Shown here piece by piece: positions 6,332 through 14,171 of a DNA stretch of 33,947 nucleotides (position 1 is the first letter of the stretch; every line of letters begins with the position of its first letter). Source of the stretch: a virus; the IMG/VR virus record IMGVR_UViG_3300028008_002405, positions 1 through 33,947 of that record; one strand, 5' to 3'. The notes below the pieces were generated by a model. It ran no database searches. It saw nothing but the letters and a program-made list of their open reading frames with translations, and was not told the DNA's origin. The position numbers were made by a program, and so were the translations under genes.

Positions 6332-7369
6332 CTATGAGGCTACGAGACGTCCGCTTGAATCCGTATAACACATTCTTCCCTGTTTATCCACGTAATACGT
6401 ATCTGCTCCAATTCGCACCAAGTCATCCGCAACCATAGCTCCGTTTGATTTGAGATAATACCAGTTCTTTTTCCATTCAATCCAGCCAGTTTTCATCCAT
6501 CCGGACACATCAAAGAAGAACCATATTCCGCCGATTTTTTCCCAATCATTCCGGGTATATCCACCGTCTGCATGGCGATACCACCAACGACCGTCACGTA
6601 CCTGTATCCAGTTATTCTTTTTGAGGTACGTGTTTACGGCGGCCTTTGTCTTTTCTCCCACACACCCATCTGGATCAGCACCTACAAGGCGCTGTACGCG
6701 GATAGTCTGTGCCTCTGTATCTTGGCCAAATTCGCCGTCTGCATTTACATTGCTACCGAATGTGTTTAATGTTTTCTGCCATGCGGTCACCTCTACTCCG
6801 GTATCACCTTTTGACAGCCAATTTTTATTGTTTGCTGTCGGTGCATTACCAGACATGGCACCGCCAGTAACACCGGCGACAATAGCATTTGCCATCTTTT
6901 CTGCGGTATATCTACTTGCATCCCCTGCATTGTCGCAAAAACAGCACTCTACCAGGAGTGCCGGACTTGACGTATGCCGCAACACATAAAGACTGGGGTT
7001 CGTCTTTACGCCTCTTTTTGTGTAGCCAAGCTCTCCGATCCGGTCCACGATCCTTTGGGCATAGGGTTCTGCGGCTGTTCCCCAATTGTAGATAAATACC
7101 TCTGTTCCGTGCGCCGATCCATTATAGCAGTTGAAATGGACGGACACATCCAGATCTACGGCATGGGTATTGCATTTCGCCACGATAGCTGCAAGGTTTC
7201 CGCTTACACTGCCGGAATCCTCATCTGTACAGTCATATACTGTATGCCCTGCCGCGCGGAGCTTACTAATCACCAAGTCCTTTACTTTCCGGTCTTCCGC
7301 GGTCTCTGAAAATACCCCCGAAGCTCCCGGGACTTTAAAGTTATGTCCTGCATGTACATTAATTTTCAT
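6332..7369 (-). CDS. Endolysin: N-acetylmuramoyl-L-alanine amidase with cell-wall-binding repeats
   Basis: A 345-aa lysin that cleaves the amide bond between muramic acid and L-alanine. Residues 1-175 form an Amidase_3 domain: zinc ligands His9 (HAGHN), Glu22 or Glu25, and His78 (SVHFN), with catalytic Glu141 (LLVECCF). Residues about 183-252 form a peptidoglycan-binding helical domain (WQKTLNTFG and DGEFGQDTEAQTIRVQRLVG). Residues 255-345 are choline-binding-like aromatic repeats (WWYRHADGGY, WFFFDVSGWMKTGWIEW, WYYLKSNGAM). There is no signal peptide, so export depends on the holin genes at 7431-8005. The ribosome-binding site AAAGGAG is 6 nt from the ATG. Confidence 0.95.
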   Translation of the reverse strand: MKINVHAGHNFKVPGASGVFSETAEDRKVKDLVISKLRAAGHTVYDCTDEDSGSVSGNLAAIVAKCNTHAVDLDVSVHFNCYNGSAHGTEVFIYNWGTAAEPYAQRIVDRIGELGYTKRGVKTNPSLYVLRHTSSPALLVECCFCDNAGDASRYTAEKMANAIVAGVTGGAMSGNAPTANNKNWLSKGDTGVEVTAWQKTLNTFGSNVNADGEFGQDTEAQTIRVQRLVGADPDGCVGEKTKAAVNTYLKKNNWIQVRDGRWWYRHADGGYTRNDWEKIGGIWFFFDVSGWMKTGWIEWKKNWYYLKSNGAMVADDLVRIGADTYYVDKQGRMCYTDSSGRLVAS

Positions 7370-7430
7370 ATATTACTCCTTTCTTCCGGCTCTTGCGCCG
7401 GCGCAAAAAAAGAGAGCGATTACTCGCCCT

Positions 7431-7724
7431 CTACTCCTCTTTGTTATGCTGCTTGATAACCTGATTTACATAGGTACTCAGTCCGGCCACCAGGATACCC
7501 TGGACAATTGCCGTAAACACCGCCATTGCAATCTCCTGCATTCCTCCCATCGGAGATGTGGCAACCACCCATATACCGCACAGCAAGATACCTATAGTAC
7601 CAATTGTTACCGGTATGTATTTATCTGAAATTGCTTCTGTTTTTTTCATTGCCATTCCTACAAAATACAGTACGACGGCCAAAACCAGTAATTCCGGTTT
7701 CACATAATTCATAATCTGTTCCAT
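7431..7724 (-). CDS. Phage holin (Phage_holin_5_2-like)
   Basis: A 97-aa membrane protein with about three hydrophobic segments: PELLVLAVVLYFVGMAM near residues 9-25, IPVTIGTIGILLCGIWVVAT at 37-56, and IAMAVFTAIVQGILVAGLST at 64-83. A short charged C-terminus (KQHNKEE) follows. The MNYVKPELLVLAVVLYFVGM start is typical of the holin family found in Clostridia prophages. It opens the membrane so the lysin encoded immediately downstream can reach peptidoglycan. AGGAGGG precedes the ATG. Confidence 0.88.
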   Translation of the reverse strand: MEQIMNYVKPELLVLAVVLYFVGMAMKKTEAISDKYIPVTIGTIGILLCGIWVVATSPMGGMQEIAMAVFTAIVQGILVAGLSTYVNQVIKQHNKEE

Positions 7725-7726
7725 TC

Positions 7727-8005
7727 TTATCCCTCCTGATCATGTGCCTGTTTGTTTACGTGCTTCTCAATTTTTGCGATTGCTTCTGTCACAGGGCCAT
7801 TACATCCCTGCTCCTTCATTCCTTTTAAGCAAGCAAGTATCCCATATGTAAGCAGGCATTGTTCTGACTTAATCTTTTCAATTTCTTCATCCTGCTTATT
7901 TTGTTTTAAATACCATCTATAGACTGCAAAGACAACAGCAAAAATTCCCATCACTGCTGTTATAACACTGCCTGCCATGATTAATTCTTGTGGTCCTATA
8001 TACAT
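7727..8005 (-). CDS. Small single-span membrane protein of the lysis cassette
   Basis: Ninety-two residues from the ATG at 8005, chosen for AAAGGAGACA just upstream; in-frame codons reaching 8095 cross a terminator hairpin. It has one N-terminal membrane helix (ELIMAGSVITAVMGIFAVVFAVYRWYL), then a charged helix (KQNKQDEEIEKIKSEQ) and a Cys-containing tail (GILACLKGMKEQGCNG). The layout resembles XhlA/hemolysin-type accessory holins. Its stop is 3 nt from the holin gene start. A second holin or antiholin role is inferred from position and topology. Confidence 0.75.
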   Translation of the reverse strand: MYIGPQELIMAGSVITAVMGIFAVVFAVYRWYLKQNKQDEEIEKIKSEQCLLTYGILACLKGMKEQGCNGPVTEAIAKIEKHVNKQAHDQEG

Positions 8006-8021
8006 GTTGTCTCCTTTATAT

Positions 8022-8057
8022 AATTTTTTTAATAAAAATAAGACCGCTCTCGGTCTT
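8022..8057 (-). terminator. Intrinsic terminator between tail-fibre and lysis genes
   Basis: On the minus strand AAGACCG-AGAG-CGGTCTT (8040-8057) forms a 7-bp stem with a tetraloop, followed by a T-rich tract (ATTTTTATT). It separates the tail operon from the lysis cassette, so the lysis genes need either readthrough or antitermination, or a separate promoter. Confidence 0.65.
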
Positions 8058-8094
8058 GCCCTAATTTCCATGATTTTATTCCTTTCTGTGTACA

Positions 8095-8639
8095 AAACTC
8101 CGCTTTAGGTGGAATGGCGATTCAGACGGGAAGAGTTACTATAACCCCGAAGCCAAATGAACCCACTATGAAAAAGGTAACTTTCCCGAAACCCTTTAAA
8201 AGTCAGCCCGGCGTAGTGATGACTGTTATTTCATCCGTACCAGGCACAAATGTTTTGGGAATTGGTACAAGTAATAATACAAAAGATGGGTTTGAAGCAT
8301 ATGTTACAAGGATAAATGATACAGAGACAATTATGGTGTGGGTTGCAATAGGGCCAATGTAAAATAGGCTATTTTGCTGGTCCTATTGCTACCCACATTA
8401 CTGTACTGGTTGTAGTTCCACTACGTGTAAGATAAATGTTGCATCCACTTTTTGTTACATCAGACGCAGATGTTCCGGTTATGGCTGTACCAGGTGCTGA
8501 ACTGGCAGGGCAAGTAATGACAACCGGTGCTGACGCAAACTCACGGCTAAACACTACTGCTTTTGCAGTTGGTGTATTTGCGTTTGGCGTAATGTCCACT
8601 CTTCCGGTAAGAATTTGAAACCCTCCTAAAGCGGAGTTT
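8095..8639. repeat. Invertible tail-fibre segment bounded by 15-bp inverted repeats
   Basis: AAACTCCGCTTTAGG at 8095-8109 and its exact reverse complement at 8625-8639 bound a 545-bp segment; after one mismatch, two further G positions also match. The segment holds two convergent alternative 3' gene halves separated by 6 nt. One is the expressed C-terminus (minus, 8369-8624) and the other a silent, homologous C-terminus (plus, 8110-8362). The repeat encodes N-S-A-L-G in the same frame in both copies, so inversion would exchange C-termini without a frameshift. This is the layout of phage Mu/P1 tail-fibre inversion systems. No recombinase gene is in the window. Confidence 0.88.
8096..8362 (+). 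CDS. Silent alternative C-terminal half of the tail-fibre protein
   Basis: Read from the repeat, the frame gives NSALGG followed by 82 residues (MAIQTGRVTITPKPNEPTMK onwards) ending in VWVAIGPM. It aligns along its length with the expressed C-terminus on the other strand (LTGRVDITPNANTPTAK to VMWVAIGPAK) but is heavily diverged in between, as expected for receptor-binding surfaces. An AGGTGG sequence is only 1-2 nt before its ATG, so it is unlikely to be translated alone. Joined by inversion to the constant part it would give a 141-aa fibre, against 142 aa for the present form. Confidence 0.85.
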   Translation, partial: NSALGGMAIQTGRVTITPKPNEPTMKKVTFPKPFKSQPGVVMTVISSVPGTNVLGIGTSNNTKDGFEAYVTRINDTETIMVWVAIGPM

Positions 8640-8797
8640 AGTTCACGATTCATTTCTTCTTTGAATTTCCCCACAGATATTCTTTTTGTCTGTGGGGATC
8701 CTGTATCTGGCGTAGTATCTATGAGTAAATCATCCTTGCCACTTACTGTTGTTACTAATTCTAATTCTTTGATTTTCTTTCCTGCTACTTCTGCCAT
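8369..8797 (-). CDS. Tail-fibre/receptor-binding protein with invertible C-terminus
   Basis: A 142-aa protein. Constant N-terminal part, residues 1-59: MAEVAGKKIKELELVTTVSG starts a short virion-attachment domain resembling those of siphophage fibres, and the part ends in a helical linker FKEEMNRELNSALGG. Variable part, residues 60-142: a beta-rich domain of about 83 residues (TGRVDITPN, SREFASAPVVIT, STVMWVAIGP) that probably contacts the host receptor. The inverted repeat falls at codons 54-58. It is the last tail gene before the lysis cassette, the usual place for a receptor-binding protein. The start has GGGAGGA upstream. Exchange of the C-terminus would change host range or antigenicity. 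Confidence 0.82.
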   Translation of the reverse strand: MAEVAGKKIKELELVTTVSGKDDLLIDTTPDTGSPQTKRISVGKFKEEMNRELNSALGGFQILTGRVDITPNANTPTAKAVVFSREFASAPVVITCPASSAPGTAITGTSASDVTKSGCNIYLTRSGTTTSTVMWVAIGPAK

Positions 8798-8809
8798 TTA
8801 AATTCCTCC

Positions 8810-9064
8810 CTATTCGCTTATGACTATTATTTTCTCATTATCTGCTGCAGTTATCGGTTCGCCTGCCGCAGTTTCCAGATTCCAATTTTCCTGTGGTACA
8901 TATTCCAGCACATTCCCGTCGGCATCCAATAACATGCCTCCGTCCGTATTCAGAATCGGATGCACTATGTTTTCCACCGTGACCGATATTTTAAAAGTTC
9001 CGGACACCATAACAGTCTGTGGTGTAATCTGTACATCTGTAATTTTTATATTTATCAGCGCCAT
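8810..9064 (-). CDS. Small tail/baseplate protein with Ig-like strand pattern
   Basis: An 84-aa protein starting MALINIKITDVQITPQTV, then MVSGTFKISVTVENI, which reads as one short Ig-like beta domain. It ends in a segment with GGMLLDADGNVLEYVPQENW. Its start overlaps the stop of the preceding gene (TAATG), indicating translational coupling. Similar short proteins sit between Ig-like tail proteins and fibres in Clostridia siphophages. The exact role, probably a structural decoration or fibre connector, is not shown by any motif. Confidence 0.65.
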   Translation of the reverse strand: MALINIKITDVQITPQTVMVSGTFKISVTVENIVHPILNTDGGMLLDADGNVLEYVPQENWNLETAAGEPITAADNEKIIVISE

Positions 9065-9339
9065 TATTTCACTTTTACCTCCACCACTTCCACGAACGTT
9101 TCCATTCCAATCTGATAGATATATTTCAGAAGATATGTTCCCGGTTCTGGCGGCGTGACCATGGCCCTTAAAATATGTTTCTCAATATCAGCCTGTCCGC
9201 TGCCTACGATATTCCCGGTATATTTTTCGGACATTTCATATTCTGCTGATAGTATATTAAACAGATCATCATGGATACTGTGTATCCCTATCTGGATTAT
9301 CCTGGTCTCTCCCATATCCATTTCACATTTCAGGGCCAT
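9064..9339 (-). CDS. Hypothetical phage tail-region protein
   Basis: Ninety-one residues from ATG 9339, chosen because CAGGAGGTG lies about 7 nt upstream. The longer in-frame reading to 9438 would overlap the upstream gene. The sequence looks like a beta-sandwich: RIIQIGIHSIHDDL, then LRAMVTPPEPGTYLLKYIYQIGM, and finally VEVVEVKVK. The PPEPGTYLLKYIY phrase is typical of Ig-like or fibronectin-like folds. It lies in a run of small Ig-like tail genes and overlaps its downstream neighbour by one base. A virion surface role is probable but unproven. Confidence 0.65.
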   Translation of the reverse strand: MALKCEMDMGETRIIQIGIHSIHDDLFNILSAEYEMSEKYTGNIVGSGQADIEKHILRAMVTPPEPGTYLLKYIYQIGMETFVEVVEVKVK

Positions 9340-9341
9340 CC

Positions 9342-9629
9342 TTAACACCTCCTGTTGCATATTGGTTGTAATAATTCTGCATAAAAAGGTGACGGTAATA
9401 CCTCTGCCCAATACGGACAGGGAATGAGATGTACGCAAAGTCTTGACGGGTCAAAAGTAAGCAGCCACCTTGTCATAAAGCAGTAGTTTCCTGCTTCGTC
9501 CCAGGCTGTAAGCTCTACAATATATGTCCCGTCAATATCAACGGGAACTGTGGTCTCCCACACGTCCCCGTCACTTTTTGTAAAAAGCACGTCCTTTCCG
9601 TCAACCTTTCCTTCAAGACGCGCTACCAT
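9342..9629 (-). CDS. Ig-like tail protein, short
   Basis: A 95-aa protein. Residues 1-57 are a compact Ig-like module (LEGKVDGKDVLFTKSDGDVW, TYIVELTAWDEAGNYCF) very close in style to the Big-type modules of the larger neighbour at 9631. The Cys- and Pro-rich tail (LCVHLIPCPYWAEVLPSPFY) follows. There is no good ribosome-binding site; the start lies 1 nt after the upstream stop (TGATATG), so translation is probably coupled. It may assemble with the 302-aa Ig-like protein on the tail surface. Confidence 0.7.
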   Translation of the reverse strand: MVARLEGKVDGKDVLFTKSDGDVWETTVPVDIDGTYIVELTAWDEAGNYCFMTRWLLTFDPSRLCVHLIPCPYWAEVLPSPFYAELLQPICNRRC

Positions 9630-9630
9630 A

Positions 9631-10539
9631 TCAGTCCGTTACGGTAACACTGATAACGAATGTCTTACCAGCGTCCACCGGATTAGGTGTGATCGTCACA
9701 TCTGTAATAGATGGCGGTGTGGTATCCAGAGTAACTGTCCTGGTAACAGTAGTCTGTTTTCCTGCTTTGTCCGTGGCAACAATGGTAATCGTGTTGCTGC
9801 CGTTTGCCAAAGTAAGAGCTTTACTAAATGTTCCATCTGCATTTACTGTGACTGCCTCTGCAGCTCCACTATTGAGTTTTACCGTTACAGTACACGGGCT
9901 GGATGTGACATCATTTGTCGTACCTGATACGGTGCAGGCTGCCTTATTTGTGATCAGGTCATTTACAGGACTGGTAATGCTCAGTGTCGGCGGTACGGTA
10001 TCAATCTTAAATGTTACGGATTTCTGCGAAGCCGCATTTCCGTCGTAGTCGCTTGCATCCACCTTGATTGTGTGACTGCCGTCTGCAAGGGCTGTGGTCG
10101 ACTTATATGTACATTCATATCCACCAGAAATCTCAGTTTTTGTAATACCGGATGTGATGGCGGCACCACTGTCAATTGTGATCTTAATTGTATCCGGATT
10201 CACGCCTGAATCGTTATCTGTAACTGTGAATTTGATATCTGGTGTATTGTTTGCAAGATATGCACCCGCTGTCGGCGCTGTAATCGTGATGATCGGTGCT
10301 ACCTTCTCTTTTACTACCAGGCGCAGGTTATTACCCAATGTTGCGTCCGACGCATCCTTTGTTGCTACGTTCCCGGCTTCATCCGTTGCCTTGACCGTAA
10401 CTCCATAATAATGCCCCGACTGCTTATAACTGGATGTGCCGGGGGCTGTGACCGTTGCCTCCCACTTTCCAGATTCACTATTCTTTGTCAAAATCACGGT
10501 CTGGCCATTTATGATGGCCTGCATTGTTTTTACTGCCAT
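9631..10539 (-). CDS. Ig-like repeat (Big-domain) tail protein
   Basis: A 302-aa protein built from about three bacterial Ig-like modules. Each repeats the pattern VPPTLSITSPVND ... GTTNDV ... TITIVATDKAGKQTTVTRTVT. The module boundaries are marked by APIITITAPTAGAYL (about 82-96), VPPTLSITSPV (about 187-197) and TPPSITDVTITPNP (about 274-287). There are no catalytic motifs. Such modules decorate tail or baseplate surfaces and bind weakly to carbohydrates. The GGAGGG ribosome-binding site is clear. It lies between the baseplate protein and smaller Ig-like genes, fitting an adsorption-apparatus component. Confidence 0.85.
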   Translation of the reverse strand: MAVKTMQAIINGQTVILTKNSESGKWEATVTAPGTSSYKQSGHYYGVTVKATDEAGNVATKDASDATLGNNLRLVVKEKVAPIITITAPTAGAYLANNTPDIKFTVTDNDSGVNPDTIKITIDSGAAITSGITKTEISGGYECTYKSTTALADGSHTIKVDASDYDGNAASQKSVTFKIDTVPPTLSITSPVNDLITNKAACTVSGTTNDVTSSPCTVTVKLNSGAAEAVTVNADGTFSKALTLANGSNTITIVATDKAGKQTTVTRTVTLDTTPPSITDVTITPNPVDAGKTFVISVTVTD

Positions 10540-10540
10540 G

Positions 10541-11269
10541 TTATCCCTCCGCTATGATCGTTTTAGCCAATGCTGTTTTAATTCCTGTGATATCATCATT
10601 AATCTGTTCGGCGCTGATATCCTTCAATTTTTCGTAAACTATATTTGCATTTGACGCGGCAGTTGTTGCTTTCCTTGCTTCTTTGGCGGCATTTCCTGCC
10701 GCCGTGTCTGCTCTTCCTGCAGCCGCTGTCGCGTCCTCTGCGGCCCGCTGCGCCTCCAACACCTTTAAGTCAGCATTGCTGGTAGATGCATCCGCCGTTT
10801 CCGCGGCCTGAAGTGCTTTCTTCGCTGCATCCGTTGCCGCATTCTTTGCGTCGGTTGCGTCTTTTATGGCAGTGAGTGCCTCTTGTATGGTCTGTTCTAA
10901 AATTGTGAACTCATCTTTGCTTTCTATTCCTGACGCATTCACAATTGATTTTTTTATTTCCAGACGAAAAAGAAAGCTCGTAACCTTTTCAGTTTCCCGG
11001 TATATCTGTATCTGTCCCAGGCATGTCCCTGTTTCCGCAAGCATCTGTGTAGTTGCCTTTACAGATACGGAATTGTCCCGTATCTCTGCATTACGGTAAC
11101 TGGAAAGGCCACTGGGCTTCTCAATATATATTTTTGCTGACATATCACTTGAAAGCACGATATCCTGTGCCGAAAATAAAACTTCCCGGCCAGAATCTCC
11201 CTGGACCATTTCTATCCTTGCTTGTATCCCATCCCGCAGGAAGTATACCGGTATGATATGCTGTATCAT
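10541..11269 (-). CDS. BppU-type baseplate upper protein
   Basis: A 242-aa protein from ATG 11269, preceded by GAAGGTGAAGGG; the longer reading to 11311 overlaps the upstream gene. Residues 1-110 resemble the BppU N-terminal domain that docks to Dit/Tal in lactococcal-type baseplates: PVYFLRDGIQARIEMVQGDS, then GTCLGQIQIYRETEKVTSFLFRLEI. Residues about 125-225 form an Ala-rich trimeric coiled coil (DAKNAATDAAKKALQAAETA, KEARKATTAASNANIVYEKL). It ends with a short helix that probably joins the fibre. It links the baseplate hub to receptor-binding proteins. Confidence 0.82.
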   Translation of the reverse strand: MIQHIIPVYFLRDGIQARIEMVQGDSGREVLFSAQDIVLSSDMSAKIYIEKPSGLSSYRNAEIRDNSVSVKATTQMLAETGTCLGQIQIYRETEKVTSFLFRLEIKKSIVNASGIESKDEFTILEQTIQEALTAIKDATDAKNAATDAAKKALQAAETADASTSNADLKVLEAQRAAEDATAAAGRADTAAGNAAKEARKATTAASNANIVYEKLKDISAEQINDDITGIKTALAKTIIAEG

Positions 11270-11289
11270 CCCTTCACCTTCTTTCTCTT

Positions 11290-12318
11290 TCAATGGATTC
11301 CCGGTATCCACCTTACAAGATAGACACCCTTTGGCGGCGGAGGGGCTACTCCCTGCAGATATCTGCGTACCTCCACCAGTTTTCCGTCGTGTGTATATGC
11401 GCTGGCGGTCTTGATCCGTGGTCCTATGCCCGAACCATGGCCCACGAACTGGTCATCACCTAGATACATCTCTACATGTGTCGATGCAGCCGGATTATCA
11501 CTGGTTCCCCAAAACACCAGATCCCCACGCTTCGCTCCGGAAATCTGCTGCATGTCCAATGAAAACACGTCCTCATAATTGGGGTTGTGCCATACCAGAT
11601 CACCGTGCTCCATCTGGTCCCCGGTCCATGTCCCAATCTGTATACCTGCCCCGCGCTCAAATGCCTTCCACATCAATGACGAACAGTCGGAATATCCTGT
11701 GGGTTCATCAAATACACGTTCCCTCAGTGCCCCATCCTGGGAATATGTATTTTTCCCAACACGGCTTAACACAAGCTGCACAACATCCTCAATCTTGCTC
11801 TCTCCGTATGTAAGATTTTCAAACCAATATCGTGCATTCTGTGTCCTCTGTTCCAGCTCCGGTATTCCTGGTCTCTCATAATTCCGCATGAACGCCTCTG
11901 CTAAATATTCCGGGGATTGCGTGGATTGTGTAAAAGCCGAAAAAGAGAAATTAAAAGAGGAAGTGGCAATCCATTGCTGGTTGTTTGCCACTTCCCATAA
12001 AATACATTCCAATTGTCCTTTAAAATACGCTGTCGGATTACCGGTATTATTTCCCCATGGATATCCTCTGGCATCCGCCCATGATGTATACCCTGTTGCT
12101 GGTGTCCACTGCACCAGGCCATATCCGCCTGACATATTCCCGTATCTAAGGTCCTGCCACAATCCCGGGTTCATGGTGGATTCCCGTTCCATGTTCCCCA
12201 GTATTCCCGCTACTGCATTCTGTGTCCAGCCATTCGCTATAAGATAATCTGCAATGTACTGGGCATTGTCCCTCATCTGCGATCGTTCCAGGTACATATT
12301 GCTTATAATAAGTGCCAT
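11290..12318 (-). CDS. Tail-associated cell-wall hydrolase: phage tail lysozyme plus NlpC/P60-like domain
   Basis: A 342-aa bifunctional hydrolase. Residues 15-165 form a tail lysozyme domain: AQYIADYLIANGWTQNAVAG, then GNMERESTMNPG with the probable catalytic Glu46, then GYGLVQWTP. Residues 175-320 form an NlpC/P60-type cysteine peptidase with the nucleophile Cys212 (GYSDCSSLMW) and His281 (STHVEMYLG). It would cut glycan and stem peptide as the tail penetrates the wall. The hydrolase is a separate polypeptide here, whereas many phages carry it fused to the tape measure or the tail tip protein. The ribosome-binding site AGGAGGAC is strong. Confidence 0.9.
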   Translation of the reverse strand: MALIISNMYLERSQMRDNAQYIADYLIANGWTQNAVAGILGNMERESTMNPGLWQDLRYGNMSGGYGLVQWTPATGYTSWADARGYPWGNNTGNPTAYFKGQLECILWEVANNQQWIATSSFNFSFSAFTQSTQSPEYLAEAFMRNYERPGIPELEQRTQNARYWFENLTYGESKIEDVVQLVLSRVGKNTYSQDGALRERVFDEPTGYSDCSSLMWKAFERGAGIQIGTWTGDQMEHGDLVWHNPNYEDVFSLDMQQISGAKRGDLVFWGTSDNPAASTHVEMYLGDDQFVGHGSGIGPRIKTASAYTHDGKLVEVRRYLQGVAPPPPKGVYLVRWIPGIH

Positions 12319-12329
12319 CTTTTGTCCTC

Positions 12330-14171
12330 CTAAAAGCTTCCGCTTTTGGTGTTTCCGCCTGTACAGTACCCGTTTGCAAAATCCAGATATGTCCCATCTG
12401 AGAATTCTGCCCGGCCGCTCTTAGCTCCCTGGATGTAGGTCCCACTGTCTTTCGCTCCTGTCTTCCCGAACTTCCACGCGTTCAGAATGCTGTCTGAAAA
12501 CTGGATCACGAAAGAGCCGCTCTTCGGCCCCAGAGTCAGCGAGGGGCTTATCCCCCTCAGGTCCCCGGTCGCATCGTCTAGTACGGCTCCTCCGCTCAGC
12601 CGGAATACGCTCACCGTTTTCCCGTTATAATTGGATAAGAGGTTTACTGCCCCCGGCGTGATGCTCACGTACAGTCCGTATCCCGCACGTTTGGATTCGA
12701 TCTCTCCCTTCAGCCGCGCATTGTTCATGGAGATCTCCCCCGTGTCCAGGTTGATATAGAACCCTTCCCCCGTCTCCTCATTGTAGTTTTTAGAGGCCAG
12801 GAGGCCAGCCACGATGCAGTCCGCGATGAACCCATAGCCTGTCCCAAAGGTCCTCCAGTCCCAGTCCTTTCCATCTGCGGTACGCTTCGCTGCGATCATG
12901 AAGCCTTTTGTACCTATGCACATTGCGCCATAGTCCGGGCTTTCCGGGTCCAGGTCTTCGCATATCATTGCCACAACTTCTGCCTTTTTCGCCCTTGTAC
13001 TCTGTGCTCTTAGTTGTGTTATGGCAGCGTTCATGATCCCTATAATCTTTTCGCCTTTCAGTCCTCCGTTTTCTGTAATCGCTTTTGATGCAGCTTGCAT
13101 TACCAGTGTCATTTTGTCAAAATAATTTGACTCGATATCTCCGATATGCAGGTCCGATATCCTTTGCAATACACAGTCATATGTCAGACTCGTCACCCTG
13201 CCCTTTGTCACGATATCCATGTTTTTATTTTCGCACTCTATGCTGTCTCCTAGGTTTATCTTTACAAGGTCCTTGATTTCCTCGTACTCTACTGTATTTT
13301 CCAGCGGCACAAAGTCTATATCATATGACACTTCCGGTTTATCAACTCCATTTGTAAAATCCTGCTTCGCACGTTCCACAAGGGCGGCCTGCAGGTCTTC
13401 CAGTGTCTCAAAACCCTTTTCATCTTCTCCTGTACAGTCCTCTTGCAGTTTAATGTCACTGTACTGAACAACTTTTGTATATACAATGGGATACTTTTTG
13501 ATATTCGGACTATCCACCCATGGCTTATCCCCTTCCAGCATGTAACCGTTATATGCTTCTGGGATGATCCTGGTGATCACATTGTCGAAATTGACATGCT
13601 CTTTGATACCCTGCAGGTTATACCCAAATGCTACTCTGGCCCCATAATCACCACCAGCACGTTTATTTACGATCACATGATAATTGTTATAAATCGGTTC
13701 TCCACCCCAGCGGTTGATAAAGCTGTTTTCGTCATCTCCGTTTATTGCCTGCAGGAGATTCATTTTTATAAAATACGCTGTCCTGGAACTCCTTATATCA
13801 GACTCGGCAGTATACTGTGTTCCCTGCGTTAAAATCTGCAATGCTTCATTTCCGGTTTTATTTGTAGGCCGTTTATCAAGTATCGCAACCTCTTTTCCAC
13901 AATCATAAAAGATGGGATATGCTTTTGCGGTCACTCCTGAATCTGACTTTTCATGTTCATGGATTCGGAATAACTGTCCTTCTCCTATATTGGTGTCTGC
14001 TTTTATCACGGCTCCTGATTTTATCAGGTTCAAATTCCTATCTGACGGATTCTCCAGGGTTAATTCCCATGTGCCTTTCAGCACTTCTTCTACTTCACAG
14101 GATATTGGGTGTAAAACCGCATCACCATTTTTTTCATAATCCTTGTTTCCCGCTTCATAAATCTGTATCAT
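12330..14171 (-). CDS. Prophage endopeptidase-type tail protein (Tal/gp18-like tail tip)
   Basis: A 613-aa protein from ATG 14171, chosen because the stop of the upstream Dit gene overlaps it (ATGA) and GGAGG lies 6-7 nt upstream. Residues 1-360 resemble the tail-tip hub domain (MIQIYEAGNKDYEKNGDAVL, EEVLKGTWELTLENPSD, DLVKINLGDSIECEN). After residue 370 a helical connector (MQAASKAITENGGLKGEKII) leads to a C-terminal beta-rich part (GFYINLDTGEISMNNARLKG, YLDFANGYCTG). This is the usual layout of Gram-positive siphophage proteins annotated as minor structural or endopeptidase tail proteins. It forms the tail tip with Dit. Confidence 0.88.
   Translation of the reverse strand: MIQIYEAGNKDYEKNGDAVLHPISCEVEEVLKGTWELTLENPSDRNLNLIKSGAVIKADTNIGEGQLFRIHEHEKSDSGVTAKAYPIFYDCGKEVAILDKRPTNKTGNEALQILTQGTQYTAESDIRSSRTAYFIKMNLLQAINGDDENSFINRWGGEPIYNNYHVIVNKRAGGDYGARVAFGYNLQGIKEHVNFDNVITRIIPEAYNGYMLEGDKPWVDSPNIKKYPIVYTKVVQYSDIKLQEDCTGEDEKGFETLEDLQAALVERAKQDFTNGVDKPEVSYDIDFVPLENTVEYEEIKDLVKINLGDSIECENKNMDIVTKGRVTSLTYDCVLQRISDLHIGDIESNYFDKMTLVMQAASKAITENGGLKGEKIIGIMNAAITQLRAQSTRAKKAEVVAMICEDLDPESPDYGAMCIGTKGFMIAAKRTADGKDWDWRTFGTGYGFIADCIVAGLLASKNYNEETGEGFYINLDTGEISMNNARLKGEIESKRAGYGLYVSITPGAVNLLSNYNGKTVSVFRLSGGAVLDDATGDLRGISPSLTLGPKSGSFVIQFSDSILNAWKFGKTGAKDSGTYIQGAKSGRAEFSDGTYLDFANGYCTGGNTKSGSF

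Noticed and set aside
8114-8362. Independent small gene on the plus strand in the tail region
   Set aside because: The AGGTGG sequence is too close to the ATG to act, and the frame continues through the inverted repeat, so it is better explained as the silent end of the invertible fibre gene.
8369-8797. Diversity-generating retroelement acting on the tail fibre
   Set aside because: No reverse transcriptase, no template repeat with A-specific substitutions and no Avd-like gene are visible; variation is explained by the inverted repeats.
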